A stretch of DNA of 64,000 nucleotides from Silybum marianum (taxonomy: Eukaryota > Streptophyta > Magnoliopsida > Asterales > Asteraceae), in NCBI GenBank assembly GCA_036898165.1, contig CM072528.1, forward strand, positions 930,001 to 994,000, written 5' to 3'. This document shows positions 19,413 through 31,347 of this stretch, piece after piece. Positions within the stretch are counted from its first letter, which is position 1; the number at the start of each line of letters is the position of its first letter. Both the position numbers and the translations under genes were made by a program. The notes under the pieces were generated by a model. The model ran no database searches. It was not told the origin of the DNA and saw nothing but the letters and a program-made list of their open reading frames with translations.

Positions 19413-22400
19413 CACACCGTGTAATCCAATATTTATGGAAACGATGAGGGTTCATTTATTATTATTTGAATATTCAAGGAATGTGATTAGAGTTTATTAT
19501 CTATGATTAACGCTTTATATTAGGAAACAATCAATGTATTTATGGAATCAAATATTTGTTAGACTAGATGGACGGTTGAGATTGGTTTACACGGTTTACA
19601 ACCTTTTGGTGGTTTACAAAAGAATCCACCTTTTTCTCTCTCTCCCTCTCTCTCTCTATATATATATATGGGGTTGTAGGGTTGGGTCGCTATTTAATAA
19701 CATGATGCCACTATGTGCAAAAATATATGCTCACTTGTGCATGCAGTCTATGCTAAAAGCCCGAAAATGTTGAAACGAAAAGAACACCTTGCACAGTTAA
19801 TATCATGTGGTCAACTCTAGTCAGAATGGATCACTTTATGCACCAACTTTTACCTGTTGCAGGGAAACATTCCCAAGTGGATGTCTCTCCTTAGACCTTG
19901 CATTAGGTGGTGGCCTGCCTAAAGGGAGAATCGTGGAGGTATTGACTTATGTTTCTACTTAATCGTGTGAATTTTTTTGCCAAAAAAAAATACTTATGTT
20001 AGTTGCTATATATATTTCAAATTTGCTTATCTTTGATGAGCTTTGCTTACCCGCTATAGGAAGAAAATGAACAAGCAAAATATGTCTTCAAGTGTAGAGT
20101 TTGTTCAACAACTCCAAACCTAGAAAACCTATTGTATTTTTATGCCTGGTGTCTCTTCTGTTCTGCATTTGCTTTTCTACTAGCCTATCTTCCTTTTGTA
20201 CTTGCCAAGAATTTCTTTCTTTGCTCCACCACATTTCAAGAAATAGAGTACAGAAACCATTGATTCTAGATCAGAGAAGGAATATGATAGATATTACATA
20301 TATGCCCATTGTCTATAGCTCAAGAACTTTGGTTGATCTAGCTGTTAGAAGGGTCTTTGTAGTTTTACATTTATGTTTTTATTAATTTAATATATGATGT
20401 ATATTTTGGAAGTAGGTCCCCAAAATAAGAATATGAGCGAAGTATGTTTTATTTCGATGCAATTTGCCCAAAAGACAAAGACAAACTCAGGCTTGCGTGA
20501 GAAAGAATGGAAACAAAACATTGCAATGCACTTCTTTTCCACCATAACTTGCAACAATTTGAGGACACTAAGATAGACTAAAAGCGGGATAAAGCTTAAA
20601 TGTAATGCGTGTAAATTATTTTATATATATATTTAACACATCCTGGTATTCCGATTTCTTGAATTGTTTAAAATTATATTGAAAGATGATCATGCTACTC
20701 AAACATTTGTGCTGAATGCTGTGCAAGAATCCCATGAAATTACCTGATTCCATAGGGACCGTGAACCGCTATTATGCCTGTTATTGACAGCCCAAATGGT
20801 GACATCTTACTTCTTGTTAGTAGAAGCTCGACCTTTATGGCATGTGTACATATCTCAAATATGTTGCATTTTCATGTCTTAACAAATGTGGTACACGTGA
20901 AGTTGAGTTGAATCACCATGGCAACAAAGTGAAGAACACACTAGTCAATTACCATCATCCAAACTAATTGTATCTAAGACGGCAAGATCAATAAACAATG
21001 ACCTTGAGTTTGGAGGTTGTTTAACAAATCCAGACCTACAAATCCAACTCACTAGATATTATGTGTTGTGTTAGAAATGCTGGTAGGCTAAGCACAACCA
21101 CCAAGACTTGCCACATATATAGTTCACCACCTACCAAATTAAAAGTCTTAATAAATTTCTTGACTTTATTTTTATATCTCTATATATACGTTGTCTTTTG
21201 TGCATTCTCTCATTCACAATTTAATCAAGTTCTTTAGCCTTTTGCCTCTCAAAAAGTCTCGAGCCTTCTTTACAACATCACAGTAATCATAATCATGGCT
21301 TCCACAGGCCACATTTGCATTCTTATACTTGCCATGATCTTTATATATAACAACCAGATGTGTCACGCTTCACGCAACTTATTGCAAGCAACTCCAGCAA
21401 TGCCACAACCACAAATACCCACCATTCCAACACTATCACAACCCCAGATGCCCACCCTCCCGACTCTTCCCCAAATGCCCACCATTCCGACTCTGCCCCA
21501 AATACCCACCATCCCTACACTCCCTAACATGCCTAAATTCTCCTTCCCTCCATTGCCTTCTATGCCTACTATCCCAAACCTTCCAACAACTCTTCCAAAT
21601 ATTCCTTTCTTTGCTTCACCACCTTCCAAGAAGTAGATAATGGACAAAGTATGTTGCTCTGTTTGATCTAGCCATCAGAAGGGTCCTTGATTCTACTGTT
21701 TTTTACATTTACTTTTTTTCTAAGTATTGTGTTTCCACATAGGAGATCGGTTACATTTGCTAGGTTACGTGATTGGCGAGTGTTTTATTATGTATTTCTT
21801 TTGAACTTATGTAATCTTTGTGTGGTTCTTGTGATATGTTGTGAATTTTAAGGTGAAAGATTCCATTATTTTTAATCTGAACTGCAGCGATGGTCCAAGT
21901 ACCACATTCTCTCTTTCAAGCTACGTTCTAGGTTGAGTGTTAGGATGGGATCTGTGAGTGTCCATGCCTCATAGAGTCCTGTTTGGCTTTCTCCATAAAG
22001 CTTCCCCATAAAATCTTACTGAATAAGTCACTTTCTATATTATTAAGCAACTACTAGACAGTCTTGTATAGCTGACCGAATAAGCTGTGAGTCCCATTAA
22101 GCTCATTAAAGCACTAAAAGAAAAGCAGTGGAACAATTCTCATGATTATGCTGACTTAATAAATTCTCAAGTTTGCATGAATGACTCCCATAAAATATAT
22201 TATAATTTGTGGTGTTGTAGAGATATAAATAAATCATATCAAAGTCAAACATTTATTAAGTTGTCAATCCTTAATTATCTTAAGATAATGGAGCGAGTTT
22301 TATGTTAACTTTGTATATAAAGAATCAAGATCAAGCCCAACAACCAATGCAGAAAAAATGGAAGTTATCGAAGTATAAGAAAGATAGAGAATACTTAGTT

Positions 22401-25400
22401 TTACATGGCTCTCTTGAAAAGTTGTTATATTTAAAATAAAATTCTCAATTTTCACAAAAAAACTGTTTTTTTATTTGTTGGTAATATGATCGATTATAAC
22501 TGTCCTCAAGTCCAGAGGTTGTTCAACAACTCCAAACCTAGAAAACCTATTGTATTTTTATGCCAGGTGTCACTTATGTTCTGTATTTGTTGATATACTA
22601 CTCACAACCATCAGGAGCTGCGGCCTTTGATTCCAATTTACCAAATAGAAGTCATAACACACCTGGGGATTTTGTACTATTATTCGACTCAATGACTCAT
22701 AATCCTCTTTATGAACAGTGAGGTGGTTTATATATATATGTATATATAAGGTTGGAAAACGCCAAAAAAGAGAAAAGTGAAGAACGCCATGGGAGTCCTC
22801 CATCCGGACTGTATGCACTAATGCATACTGATAATTTGTAACATGCATTTGTGCATATGCACTAATGCATATGTAATTATAGAAACATTGGTGCGTAGAA
22901 AAAAACACTTGTATGCATTAGTGCATACCGTCCGGATGGAGGGTTCCCAGGGTGTTCTTCAGTTTTCTCTTTTTTTAGTGTTTTCCCTTTAACCTCCCTC
23001 TATATATATGTATATATTATATATAATACATATATATATATATTTGTATTTATTTTATGAGCATTTTTTTATCGCTCTCTCTCTGCTATAACCACTATTT
23101 AAAATCAAGGTCTCGACCGCTATTTCCGCCATACACCGCGTTAACTGCCTAGCTGTTAAGAACTAAATATACCAGATAAATTTTCAATAAACTAATGGAT
23201 CCTTTATTTATAGCGATTCAATTTGTGCAACTTATCTAATTAGATGCATACATTTAAGGCCACGTTGGTTTTCTTAATTGTTCATTAGTTTGACTTGAGA
23301 TTTATTTGCAGTATGATGTTGGTACTATGTGACTTGCATGGCTCTAGAGTCAAGTATAATAATTTAAGTTGTTTTTTCGGCATTGTTTATTATAAGCAAT
23401 TAACAATATTATGTGATTTGGGTTTTAGATTTATGGACCTGAAAGTAGTGGAAAGACCACCTTGGCACTACATGCCATTGCAGAAGTGCAGGTTCGTTTT
23501 TTTTCCTTTTCTTGTATACTTTGCCAAAGCATTTATATATATATATATATAAATTTATATAAATTTGGTTCTGTGAATCATGCAGAAGCTAGGAGGCAAT
23601 GCAATGCTTGTTGATGCAGAGCATGCGTTCGATCCATCCTATTCTAAAGCACTAGGAGTAGATGTAGAGAATTTGATTGTTTGCCAACCAGATAACGGAG
23701 AGATGGCATTAGAGAGTACCAATAGTTTCTTTTTTGTGTAATTTGTTCGGCATGATCAGTTAGGGTGCATTTGGTATCCAGACAGGACAGGACCAGAACA
23801 ATTGTCCAGCGTTTGGTAAGACAGAACCGGACAGAACAAATAAAATGACCAATTTACCACTAATGAGTTGTTTATATCTTATATATATATAGATATATAG
23901 AGGAAAGTTCAAATGTGAACTCAAATTTGGTTGTGAACGTGAGGACAAATGGGAGCGCGACACGTGTCATATTCAGTTTGAATGTAGTATTATTCAACCA
24001 AATTTGAGTTCTCATTTGAACCCGCCCCTATATATATTATATTGATGTTTATAACAAAATATAGCATTATAAAGTTTTCCTCAAGACGATTAAACTAAAA
24101 TAAAAAGTTTATGTATTTTTTTTATTTTATATGTTTTTTATTTTGTTGTATTATTAACAGTATTTATTAAATTACATAAATTAGCCAAAATATTGAAACT
24201 GTATAAAAATAATATTCTGAGGACAGGAAAGTGAGTTTTAAAGAGCATAAAGTATAATAAAATAAAATTTAAAGAAAAAATAAAATGTAAAGAGGGAGGC
24301 TTATTTTTTGTTTTAAAGAGAATTAGTTTTTTTAGGTTATATTGGTAAACTATAGGTCTATTCCACTTGTTCCATGGGGTGGGACCCCGTTTCACATAAA
24401 AGTCCTGTCAAATGTGGAACAGTGATTCCTGTTCTGTCTTGTCTTGTCCTGTCCTGTCCAGTGTACCAAACGCATCCATTATGAATTGCATCATGTCACA
24501 TTCATATTTTGAGTTATTAAGATTACCAAGATTGTGTGATGTATTAATAAAAAAAACTTATTTTCTCCAGTTGCTGACCGCATGTGTAGATCAGGTGCCG
24601 TTGATCTCATTTGCATCGATTCAGTTTCAGCTCTTACTCCACGAGCTGAGATTGAAGTAAGTCATATGCCTAACTGTTCTATCTTCTTACAAAGGGTACT
24701 TTTAAATCTTTCAAATTTCTTATATTTGAATTAATTATTCAGGGGGAGATCGGAATGCAACAAATGGGTTTGCAAGCACGTCTTATGAGTCAAGCATTGC
24801 GTAAAATGTCGGGCAATGCATCGAAAGCTGGATGCACTCTTATCTTTCTTAACCAAATAAGATACAAGGTGTCCACTTCTAGCATCTTTAATCTTTTTTG
24901 AAACATTTAGGGTGCGGTTGGTATCCAGACTGACAAGACATAACAGCTGTTCGGCTTTTGGTAAGACATAATTGGACATGACAAAATAGATAAAATGACC
25001 AATTTACCCATAATGAGTTGTTTGTATATTTTATATATTTTGATTTTTTTATGTAATTTATTAAATTATAATAAAATAAATATTCTTATAACGAAATATA
25101 TCATTAATATAAGTTTTCGTCAAGACGACTAAAATGACATCAAAATAAAATAGTTTGTGTAGTTTCCAATTTTTAATTAATATTTAATAAATAATGTGAA
25201 TTGATCAAAATACAGAAACCGTATAAAAAATAATATTTTGAGGATGGTAAAGTGAAAGTTTGAAGAGCATAAAATACAGTAAATAAAATTTAAAGAATGA
25301 ATAAAATGTAAAGAGAAAGAGGAATATTTGATGTTTTAGAAGAGATTTATGCTCTATTTTGAGGTTATATTGGTAAAACATAGGTTTGTTCCATCTTGTT

Positions 25401-28400
25401 CCATGGGGTGGGGCCCGTGGGGGTGGAACACACGTGTTCCACTTTGTTCTTGTATTTTCCACATGGAACAGTGATCCCTGTTTTGTTCTGTTTTGTCTTG
25501 TCCAGTGTACCAAATGCACCCTGAGGACCAGTATTTTTGTACGCTATTGTTTTATTACTAGTCGTGAAACATCTTTTCAAGATCCATCAAGAAATTGAAA
25601 CTCTATTACATCCAAATATCTTCTTTTGGTCTTCAAAATCAGATTGGTGTATATTATGGGAATCCGGAAGTTACAAGTGGAGGTATTGCCTTGAAGTTTT
25701 TTGCATCTGTTCGACTTGAAATACGCCCTATAGGGAAGATAAAGTCTGTAAGCACATAAAATTCCAATATCTCTTTCTACCATTTGGTCAAGAATTATTT
25801 TTATGAGATGGGTTTTGGGTGTTTTCACAGGTCAAAGGTGATGAGGATGTGGGAGTTAAAGTCCGAGTAAGAGTTCAAAAGAGTAAGGTGAGTAATATTT
25901 ATTGTTCGAAAGAAAGGGATTTGAAGCACGTATTTTTCAATTTTTGTGAAACGTACTAAGGTGGAACTAAAAAGAACTCATTTCTTGAATGATTGTTCAT
26001 AATTTCATATCAAAGTTATGTGTTATTATATTAACTATTGTATCTTATATGCTAAATTCAAAGATATCACCCGTATTCATCGGGCTTAATTTATCCAAGA
26101 TGTTTAGACCTCCTACTATCTTTATTTTTTACAAGCTGGTAATATGGAATGAAACAAATAAATACTTATTTAAATACTTAACTGTATAAAAACAACTACA
26201 AATCAAAAATAATAATGGGAAAGATTCTTATCTTGTTGTCTTTGTATTAGCCAATAAGAAGCTGAAATTTTAATGAGAAAATATTCTAAGATCAGCTCAA
26301 TAGGAAGATGAAGGTATTGAGATTTAAGCACAAGAGGCAATCATCAAAGGGGCTGTTTGGTTGTTTTCCATGAAGTCCTGTGTGGATAAAGCTGTATGTG
26401 TGGATTAATCTGTCTGTGTAGATTGGGACGGTTTTTTCATAAATAGAATTAGCATATTTTTTAATTGGGAATGGCAGGTTTAGAAAAAAACTTGGTTTTC
26501 TGCATAAAGCCCCCCCCCCCCCCCCCAGAAGCTTAATGAATAAGCCACTTTCTATATCATTAAGCCACTACCAAACAGTCATGCATAGCTGACCGAATAA
26601 GCTGTGACTTCCATTAAGCTCATTAAGCTACTAACAAATAGGCTCAAGTGACGCATAATAAGATGAAGTGCTGAATTTTTAAACTTAAAAGTCTAGATTG
26701 GAAAGCCCTTTCAAGAGCAATTTTCTTTTCAACTAGGAAATCGCTTTGAACTCCATTCAGCCAGAGTTGGAACTTAATTACCACACTATCTCCCAGCAGA
26801 ATGGTGAGAATATCTACAGCCAAAATCAAGAGAAATTGATAGTATAATGGATAAATAATGGAATTTGCTGATTATATTCGTTGTAGGAACCCGTCGTTTA
26901 TCAGACTGATGCATGTGCGCCTTTTGATATTTTGTAGGTTTCTAGACCGTACAAGCAAGCGGAGTTTGAAATTATATTTGGAGAGGGAGCAAGCAAATTG
27001 GTTTGTTTTTCTAGCATTTATGTTCTCTCTTTATTTTTCTCCATTTGCAAAGTCTCATTATATATGTGTATATATATATATGTACACACAGGGATGCATA
27101 TTGGACTGTGCTGAAATGATGGATATTGTGTTAAAGAAGGGTTCTTGGTACAGCTATCGAGATCATAGGTTTGTGTTCAAATCTTACTAATCTTGGTAGA
27201 ATATATATTCAATCGACAACAAAACATTATATATATAGGGTTGATTTCCGTTACAAACCACGTCAATTTGTACAAACCGTACAAACCGCATTAAACCAAT
27301 CATTTTTTTATAAAAAATTCACCCTTTTTTTCTTAATTAGGAGGGTTGATTAGTCAATAATATATGAAAAAATTTCATTAAGAATACATGGGGGTTGATT
27401 AATCATGAATATGTGAAACACGTTTCATCAAAATGAGAATTTGATGAAACAATTAAACAATGAATCACACGGTTTGTACGAATTGACGTGGTTTATATTT
27501 GAAATCTCCCCTATATATATAGGGTTGGGTTCCGGTGAGAAGATAAGTTATGGTGAGAAGCTAAAGAAGGGATATGGACCCTTGGATCATTCGTAATTGA
27601 AGATCGACACTAATGAGATGCACCGGATCAATTCGCGTAAGGAGCGGAATTCATGGGTGGGTGTGAGATTAAAAGTGATCAACGGTTCATATCCCTTCTT
27701 ACGCTTCTCACCTTATTAGGAGAAGATATTGTTAATGATAGTGAAAGATATTGATATCATTATTAGTATACATATTCTTTATGTATATCTCTTACATGTT
27801 CCTCTACTTGTTTGGTTACCATGAAGGTTGGGGCAAGGAAGAGACAGGGCATTGCAGTATCTGAGAGAAAACCTTCCGCTTTGTGATGAAATCGAAAAGG
27901 TATATGTTGATTTATTGGTTATATGCCCATACTTATTTCCATAAATTAGAAAATTGCTTATCATTATACAACATGCTACGAATGATTGATATATGAAATA
28001 GAAAAGGTGTGTTGATTTGTTAATGGTCAGATACCCATACTTATTTCCATGAATCAGAAAATTGTGTGTCATACAATATGATACCAATGGAAATCCCCTC
28101 AAAAATGAAAAACTGAGGAACACCCTGGTAACAGCCTAACAGGTCATCTGGACGGTATGTGCATATTGTTATTTGTAGGCAATTTCTTGGTGTTCCTCAA
28201 TTTTTCATTTTTTGCAGTTTTCCTCTTAACCTGACCCCTATATAAAATGTAATATATATATAGGGGGGGATTCAAATGAAAACTCAAATTTGGTTGTGAA
28301 CGTGAGGACAAATGAGAGCGCGACACGTGTCATATTAAGATTGAATAATGAAGGAATGTATTCAGACCGAATGTAGTGTTATTCAGACTGAATAATACTA

Positions 28401-28529
28401 CATTCAGACTGAATGTAGTATTATTCGGTCTGAATATTTTCCTTCATTATTCAGTCTGAATATGACATGTGTCGCTCTCTCATCTGTCCTCACGTTCACA
28501 ACCAAATTTGAGTTTTCATTTGAACTTTC

Positions 28530-28574
<45 letters not shown>

Positions 28575-29719
28575 GGTTCAGGGGAAAACCACAAAAAACT
28601 GAGGAACAACCTGGTAACTGTTGATCTGAACAATATACACATGTGCATACAAGTAATTGAAGTTTTTCTTGGTTTCTATGCACATTTGCATACCGGACAA
28701 TTACTTGTATGCACATGTGCATACCGTGTTTCTCATTTTTTCATTTTTTTGTGGGTTTCCCCTGAACCTATATATATATATATATGATAATTGGGCTTAT
28801 TAGTGTAGGCTTAGGTGTTAATAATGTTATTTTGATAAAACTGAAAGAAAATGTGCTTCATGATTCAGAGCTTTGAATGATTTAAAAGCTTTTTATAGTA
28901 TATTAGAATTGGTGCTGAATGAGAAGGCACTGTTTGTTAAGTGTTCTGTGCATATATCTGAATGAAATTTGTTGCACTTTGTTACTACCTCACCAAGATG
29001 TGTCGCACTTTGCTTTTTCTAGTCTTAGTGTTTGTTGGTACGCTAAGATATGACATAACAAAAACTTCTTGTCCCACGTTTGGTGCTACATTTAGACTGG
29101 ACAGGATAAGACTAGGGACTGTTTGTTAGCAGCTTAATGAGCTTAATGGAACTCTCAGCTTATTCGGTCAGCTATATATGACTATTTGGTAGTGGCTTAA
29201 TGATATAGAAAGTGGCTTATTAAGTAAGCTTTCTACGGGGAGCTTTATGCATATAGCCAAGTTTTTTCCTAACCAGCCCCTCCATCTATGAAAAAATCCT
29301 TCCAAACAAAAACCTTCCCAATCTATACAGATAGATTAATCCACACAGACAACTTTGTCCATACAGATCTTGATGGAAAATCTACCAAACAATCTTTGAG
29401 TGGGACAAAAATATATTTTTTTGTCCCACCAAAATAGATGGAACAAAAATCAGGGACGTGTGACAAGATTGATAAATTACTAAACTACCCATGTCACGTA
29501 TAAACCCTAAAGTTGTTGCATTTAGTTTCAAAAGACTGGTTTCTGGGCATATTTAATTTAAATGCAATCAACATTCCCACGTGGGCTTCTTTGGATATGC
29601 AGATTGTGAGGTCGGCAATGATGGAGGGAAACGGGCAAGCAGTTACTTCTTACAATCGACAATCTACACCACTTCATGAAGACGATGATTCATTTGAAGA
29701 GCTGGAAGAGCAAACGTAA
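17955..29719 (+). CDS. RECA1: RecA homologue, chloroplast-targeted (RECA1), 13 exons
   Basis: Exons: 17955-18185, 19246-19337, 19863-19938, 23429-23491, 23586-23715, 24571-24656, 24743-24868, 25643-25747, 25831-25887, 26938-27000, 27092-27168, 27827-27899, 29603-29719; 1296 nt, 431 aa. All introns are GT-AG and the frame closes. The Ser/Thr-rich N-terminus (about 60 aa) suits a plastid transit peptide. Walker A GPESSGKTT is at residues 136-144, DAEHAFDP follows, LICIDSVSAL is at 210-219, and FLNQIRYK-GVYYGNPE (loop L2) spans exons 7-8. The acidic C-terminus (EDDDSFEELEEQT) is family-like. It is a bacterial-type recombinase that pairs homologous DNA strands, here for plastid genome repair. Start at 17955 was chosen because the ATG at 17873 is in another frame; 17961 is an alternative. 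Intron 3 contains a separate gene; introns 5 and 7 contain related transposons. Confidence 0.95.
18735..18824 (-). mobile_element. SINE fragment in RECA1 intron 1
   Basis: Read on the minus strand it starts AACCACAAGGGTTGTGG and carries a B-box-like GGGTTCGAC, matching the 5' part of the full SINE at 46513-46700. It has a small internal duplication (ACTACCCC twice). Confidence 0.65.
20040..20400 (+). pseudogene. Recombinant remnant of a proline-rich array unit in RECA1 intron 3
   Basis: 20040-20205 matches the array's inter-unit block (TTCAACAACTCCAAACCTAG; TTCTGCATTTGC). At about 20210 it joins directly to the last codons of a proline-rich gene (TTTCTTTGCTCCACCACATT ... AAGAAATAG), followed by its 3' UTR to about 20400. 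Promoter, signal peptide and repeats are missing, so one internal deletion can explain it. Confidence 0.75.
21181..21188 (+). promoter_or_regulatory. TATA box of intronic proline-rich gene
   Basis: TATATATA after ATCTC, about 107 bp before the ATG at 21295, the same spacing as in the clustered copies. The intronic gene therefore keeps its own promoter inside RECA1. Confidence 0.6.
21295..21636 (+). CDS. Small secreted proline-rich protein, PELPK/PRP-like, copy 5, nested in RECA1 intron 3
   Basis: 113 aa, uninterrupted. Signal peptide MASTGHICILILAMIFIY... ends at CHA (residue 25), then SRNLLQA. The repeat part has two PQPQ-type units followed by two shortened units without the second PQ (PTLPQMPTI, PTLPQIPTI), and the tail ends FFASPPSKK. 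It is on the same strand as RECA1, within the 19939-23428 intron, with its own TATA box and 3' flank like the other copies. Frame, signal peptide and tail are kept despite repeat changes, which suggests it is still functional. Its transcript would overlap RECA1 pre-mRNA. Confidence 0.85.
   Translation: MASTGHICILILAMIFIYNNQMCHASRNLLQATPAMPQPQIPTIPTLSQPQMPTLPTLPQMPTIPTLPQIPTIPTLPNMPKFSFPPLPSMPTIPNLPTTLPNIPFFASPPSKK
21972..22115. mobile_element. MITE family C fragment in RECA1 intron 3
   Basis: Contains CCTGTTTGGCTTTCTCCATA, TTACTGAATAAGTCACTTTC and CCATTAAGCTCATTAA in family order, but the left half is missing. Confidence 0.6.
22500..22680 (+). repeat. Array inter-unit block in RECA1 intron 3
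   Basis: TTGTTCAACAACTCCAAACC and TTTATGCCAGGTGTCACTTA match 2300-2400, 5465-5560 and 8630-8700. It shows that flanking array sequence, not just a gene, was carried into the intron. No family C MITE is present at the equivalent site. Confidence 0.7.
22748..22996. mobile_element. MITE family A, variant subfamily, in RECA1 intron 3
   Basis: Ends GGTTGGAAAACGCC and its loose inverse GTGTTTTCCCTTTAACC. Inside are CATCCGGAC/GTCCGGATG and TGCACTAATGCATA palindromes. A similar variant lies near 53370-53540. Confidence 0.65.
23763..24478. mobile_element. Non-autonomous DNA transposon family D, copy 1, in RECA1 intron 5
   Basis: 716 bp. Starts GGGTGCATTTGGTATCCAGA, ends GTGTACCAAACGCATCCA, with TTA at 23760-23762 and 24479-24481. 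The 3-bp TTA duplication suits PIF/Harbinger-type transposition. A family B MITE (23900-24030) is inserted in it. No transposase is seen. Confidence 0.75.
23900..24030. mobile_element. MITE family B, copy 2, nested in family D copy 1
   Basis: Arms GTTCAAATGTGAACTCAAAT and AACCAAATTTGAGTTCTCAT. The central and right parts are shortened. Confidence 0.7.
24910..25521. mobile_element. DNA transposon family D, copy 2, in RECA1 intron 7
   Basis: 612 bp. Starts GGTGCGGTTGGTATCCAGAC, ends GTGTACCAAATGCACCC. The left flank is TTA and the right is TGA, so the duplication has decayed. The middle (AATTTACCCATAATGAGTTG ... GTTCCATGGGGTGGGGCCC) aligns with copy 1 without the nested MITE. Confidence 0.7.
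26349..26642. mobile_element. MITE family C in RECA1 intron 9, with a poly-C tract
   Basis: Starts GGGGCTGTTTGGTTG; ends TACTAACAAATAGG. The usual CCCCC in the middle has grown to an uninterrupted run of about 17 C at 26510-26526. Confidence 0.7.
27238..27512. mobile_element. Foldback MITE in RECA1 intron 11
   Basis: Left arm GTTACAAACCACGTCAATTT and right arm AATTGACGTGGTTTATATTT are inverted; TTTCATCAAAATGAG lies between. Confidence 0.6.
27531..27715. mobile_element. MITE family E, copy 2, in RECA1 intron 11
   Basis: GGGTTGGGTTCCGGTGAGAA at the left and ACGCTTCTCACCTTA at the right; better preserved than 8254-8419. Confidence 0.6.
28084..28243. mobile_element. MITE family A fragment in RECA1 intron 12
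   Basis: ATGAAAAACTGAGGAACACC near the left and CAGTTTTCCTCTTAACCTGA at the right. The centre with the TGCACATGTGCA palindrome is partly lost. Confidence 0.6.
28263..28531. mobile_element. MITE family B, copy 3, in RECA1 intron 12
   Basis: Full foldback with arms TCAAATTTGGTTGTGAACGT and its inverse, GACACGTGTCATATT, and repeated ATTCAGACTGAAT in the middle. A family A copy follows within 45 bp across a (CT)n(TA)n tract. Confidence 0.75.
28573..28772. mobile_element. MITE family A in RECA1 intron 12
   Basis: Ends GGTTCAGGGGAAAACC and GGGTTTCCCCTGAACC, with TGCACATGTGCATA pieces inside, flanked by TATATATA on both sides. Confidence 0.75.
29114..29396. mobile_element. MITE family C in RECA1 intron 12
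   Basis: Inverted orientation: GGGACTGTTTGTTAGCAGC at the left, ACCAAACAATC at the right. It sits between GGACAGGATAAG and GGGACAAAAA pieces that look like ends of a disrupted family D-like element. Confidence 0.65.
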
Positions 29720-29889
29720 AAAAAAGACTCGAAATTCGAAACTTGTAAGCCATTTTGTGACCCTTTTTTCATTCGAATTTCTTATGTTCTTAAACACCTT
29801 ATTGCATGCTCGATATTATATATTTATTTGAGCGAAAACAAGGTGGGTACGAATTCTATGTTTTTTAAATATTTCAGTAATGAAATCTG

Positions 29890-30187
29890 AGGGTATGTTT
29901 ATTTACAGCTTAATGAGCTTAATGGGACTCATAGCTTATTCGGTCAGTTATATATGACTGTTAGGTAGTGGCTTAATGATATAGAAAGTGGCTTATTCAG
30001 TAAGCTTCCAGGGGTGAGTTTTATGCAGAAAGCTAAGCTTTTTCCAAACCTATCCCTTCCAATTAAAAACACGCTTCTTCCATCTATGAAAAAGCCCTTC
30101 TGAACAAAAACCTTTCCAATCTACACAGATAGATTAATCCACACAGATAGATTAATCCACACAGACAGCTTTATCCATACATGACTT
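29890..30187. mobile_element. MITE family C downstream of RECA1
   Basis: TTTACAGCTTAATGAGCTTA at the left and TTTATCCATACATGACTTA at the right. A 21-bp internal duplication ACAGATAGATTAATCCACAC occurs near 30126. Confidence 0.6.
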
Positions 30188-30476
30188 AGGGGTTGTTTGT
30201 TTACTTCTTAACAGTTCCATTAAGAGGCAGCCTCTGAATCGCTAAGAGGTGATTCCTGTTTGGCAAAAAAATAAGTCTGCCTCTTAATGGTTCCAAAACC
30301 CTCTGAATCATTTTGTATCCTGGACCTCTCTTATCCATTCAGAGCCCTAATTTCATTTTGAACAATTACCAAACAATTATATTTCATTTTACCCTATATC
30401 ATAAAGGCATCTTAATCATTCTAACAACTTAATCATTTTGCACCAAACCATTCAGAGCAACTGCCAAACAACCCCT
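30188..30476. mobile_element. Tourist/Harbinger-like element family F
   Basis: Starts GGGGTTGTTTGTTTACTTC, ends CAACTGCCAAACAACCCC, with TTA on each side. Internal CCATTAAGAGGCAG and CTGCCTCTTAATGG are inverted. Confidence 0.65.
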
Positions 30477-30876
30477 TAACCAATCAAACAACCCTTTAAT
30501 CTTAAATTTATGGAAAATAATCTATAGTATAATTATTTGACAAATTGTAAGCTTACCAACCAATGACAATAATAGGTGGCCTAATCTTACCTATTTTCTA
30601 CTGGGTTGTTTTTCTTGTGCTTCATTCTTTTAGTATTAATCTTGGAGTTGACTTTTGATTTTTAAAGTTTTAAAAACTTTATTTATAATATAATTCGTTG
30701 ACATACTATGATTTATTAGGGTTTTACCTTTTCTTATAAGACCAGGTAAAACATTTAAGTTGCTTTCTTCATTTATTAGAAGACTAGGTAAACCATTTAC
30801 TTAGAGAGATGGAACATTTCTTCTCCCCTACCATACCAACTTTTATGTATTTAAATATTTAATTATTTGTTTATTT

Positions 30877-31347
30877 ACTCCTTCTAGTTCCCAAAAAAAA
30901 TGTTCAAAATGAAAATGAGGCACAGTTTTCGGAATGTGTAATTATTACCCTTTTTAAATTAGTAAATGACACATTTACCCTTGATCGTAGAGACTAGAGA
31001 GAGAGAGAGAAACTTTCTTCATTTCATAATTAAGGGTAGAATGGGAAAATAGAAACTTACTGCTCAAAGTGGACACTTATTTTGGGACAAACTGAAATAG
31101 AAACGTGGATATTTATTTTGAGGCAAAGGGAGTAGTTAATAGTTTATTCCTCTGTCCCAAAATAAGTCCATATTTCTATTTTAGTTTCTCCCAAATTATG
31201 TGTTTGCTTTACACTTCTACCCTTAATAATGAGATGGAGAAATTCATGACTCCCGTTTTAGTAACGGTAAAAAATTGATAATTACACATTTTTAAAACTG
31301 TGTGTCATTTTCATTATGGATATTTATTTTAGGAGGGGAGTAATATT
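30877..31347. mobile_element. Two adjacent Stowaway-like MITEs
   Basis: First, about 30877-31136: TACTCCTTCTAGTTCCCAAA ... TTTTGAGGCAAAGGGAGTA. Second, about 31145-31347: TTCCTCTGTCCCAAAATAAG ... TATTTTAGGAGGGGAGTAA. Terminal sequences of type CTCCCTCxGTCCCAAAATAA and TA flanks are typical of Tc1/mariner-derived Stowaway elements. Confidence 0.65.
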
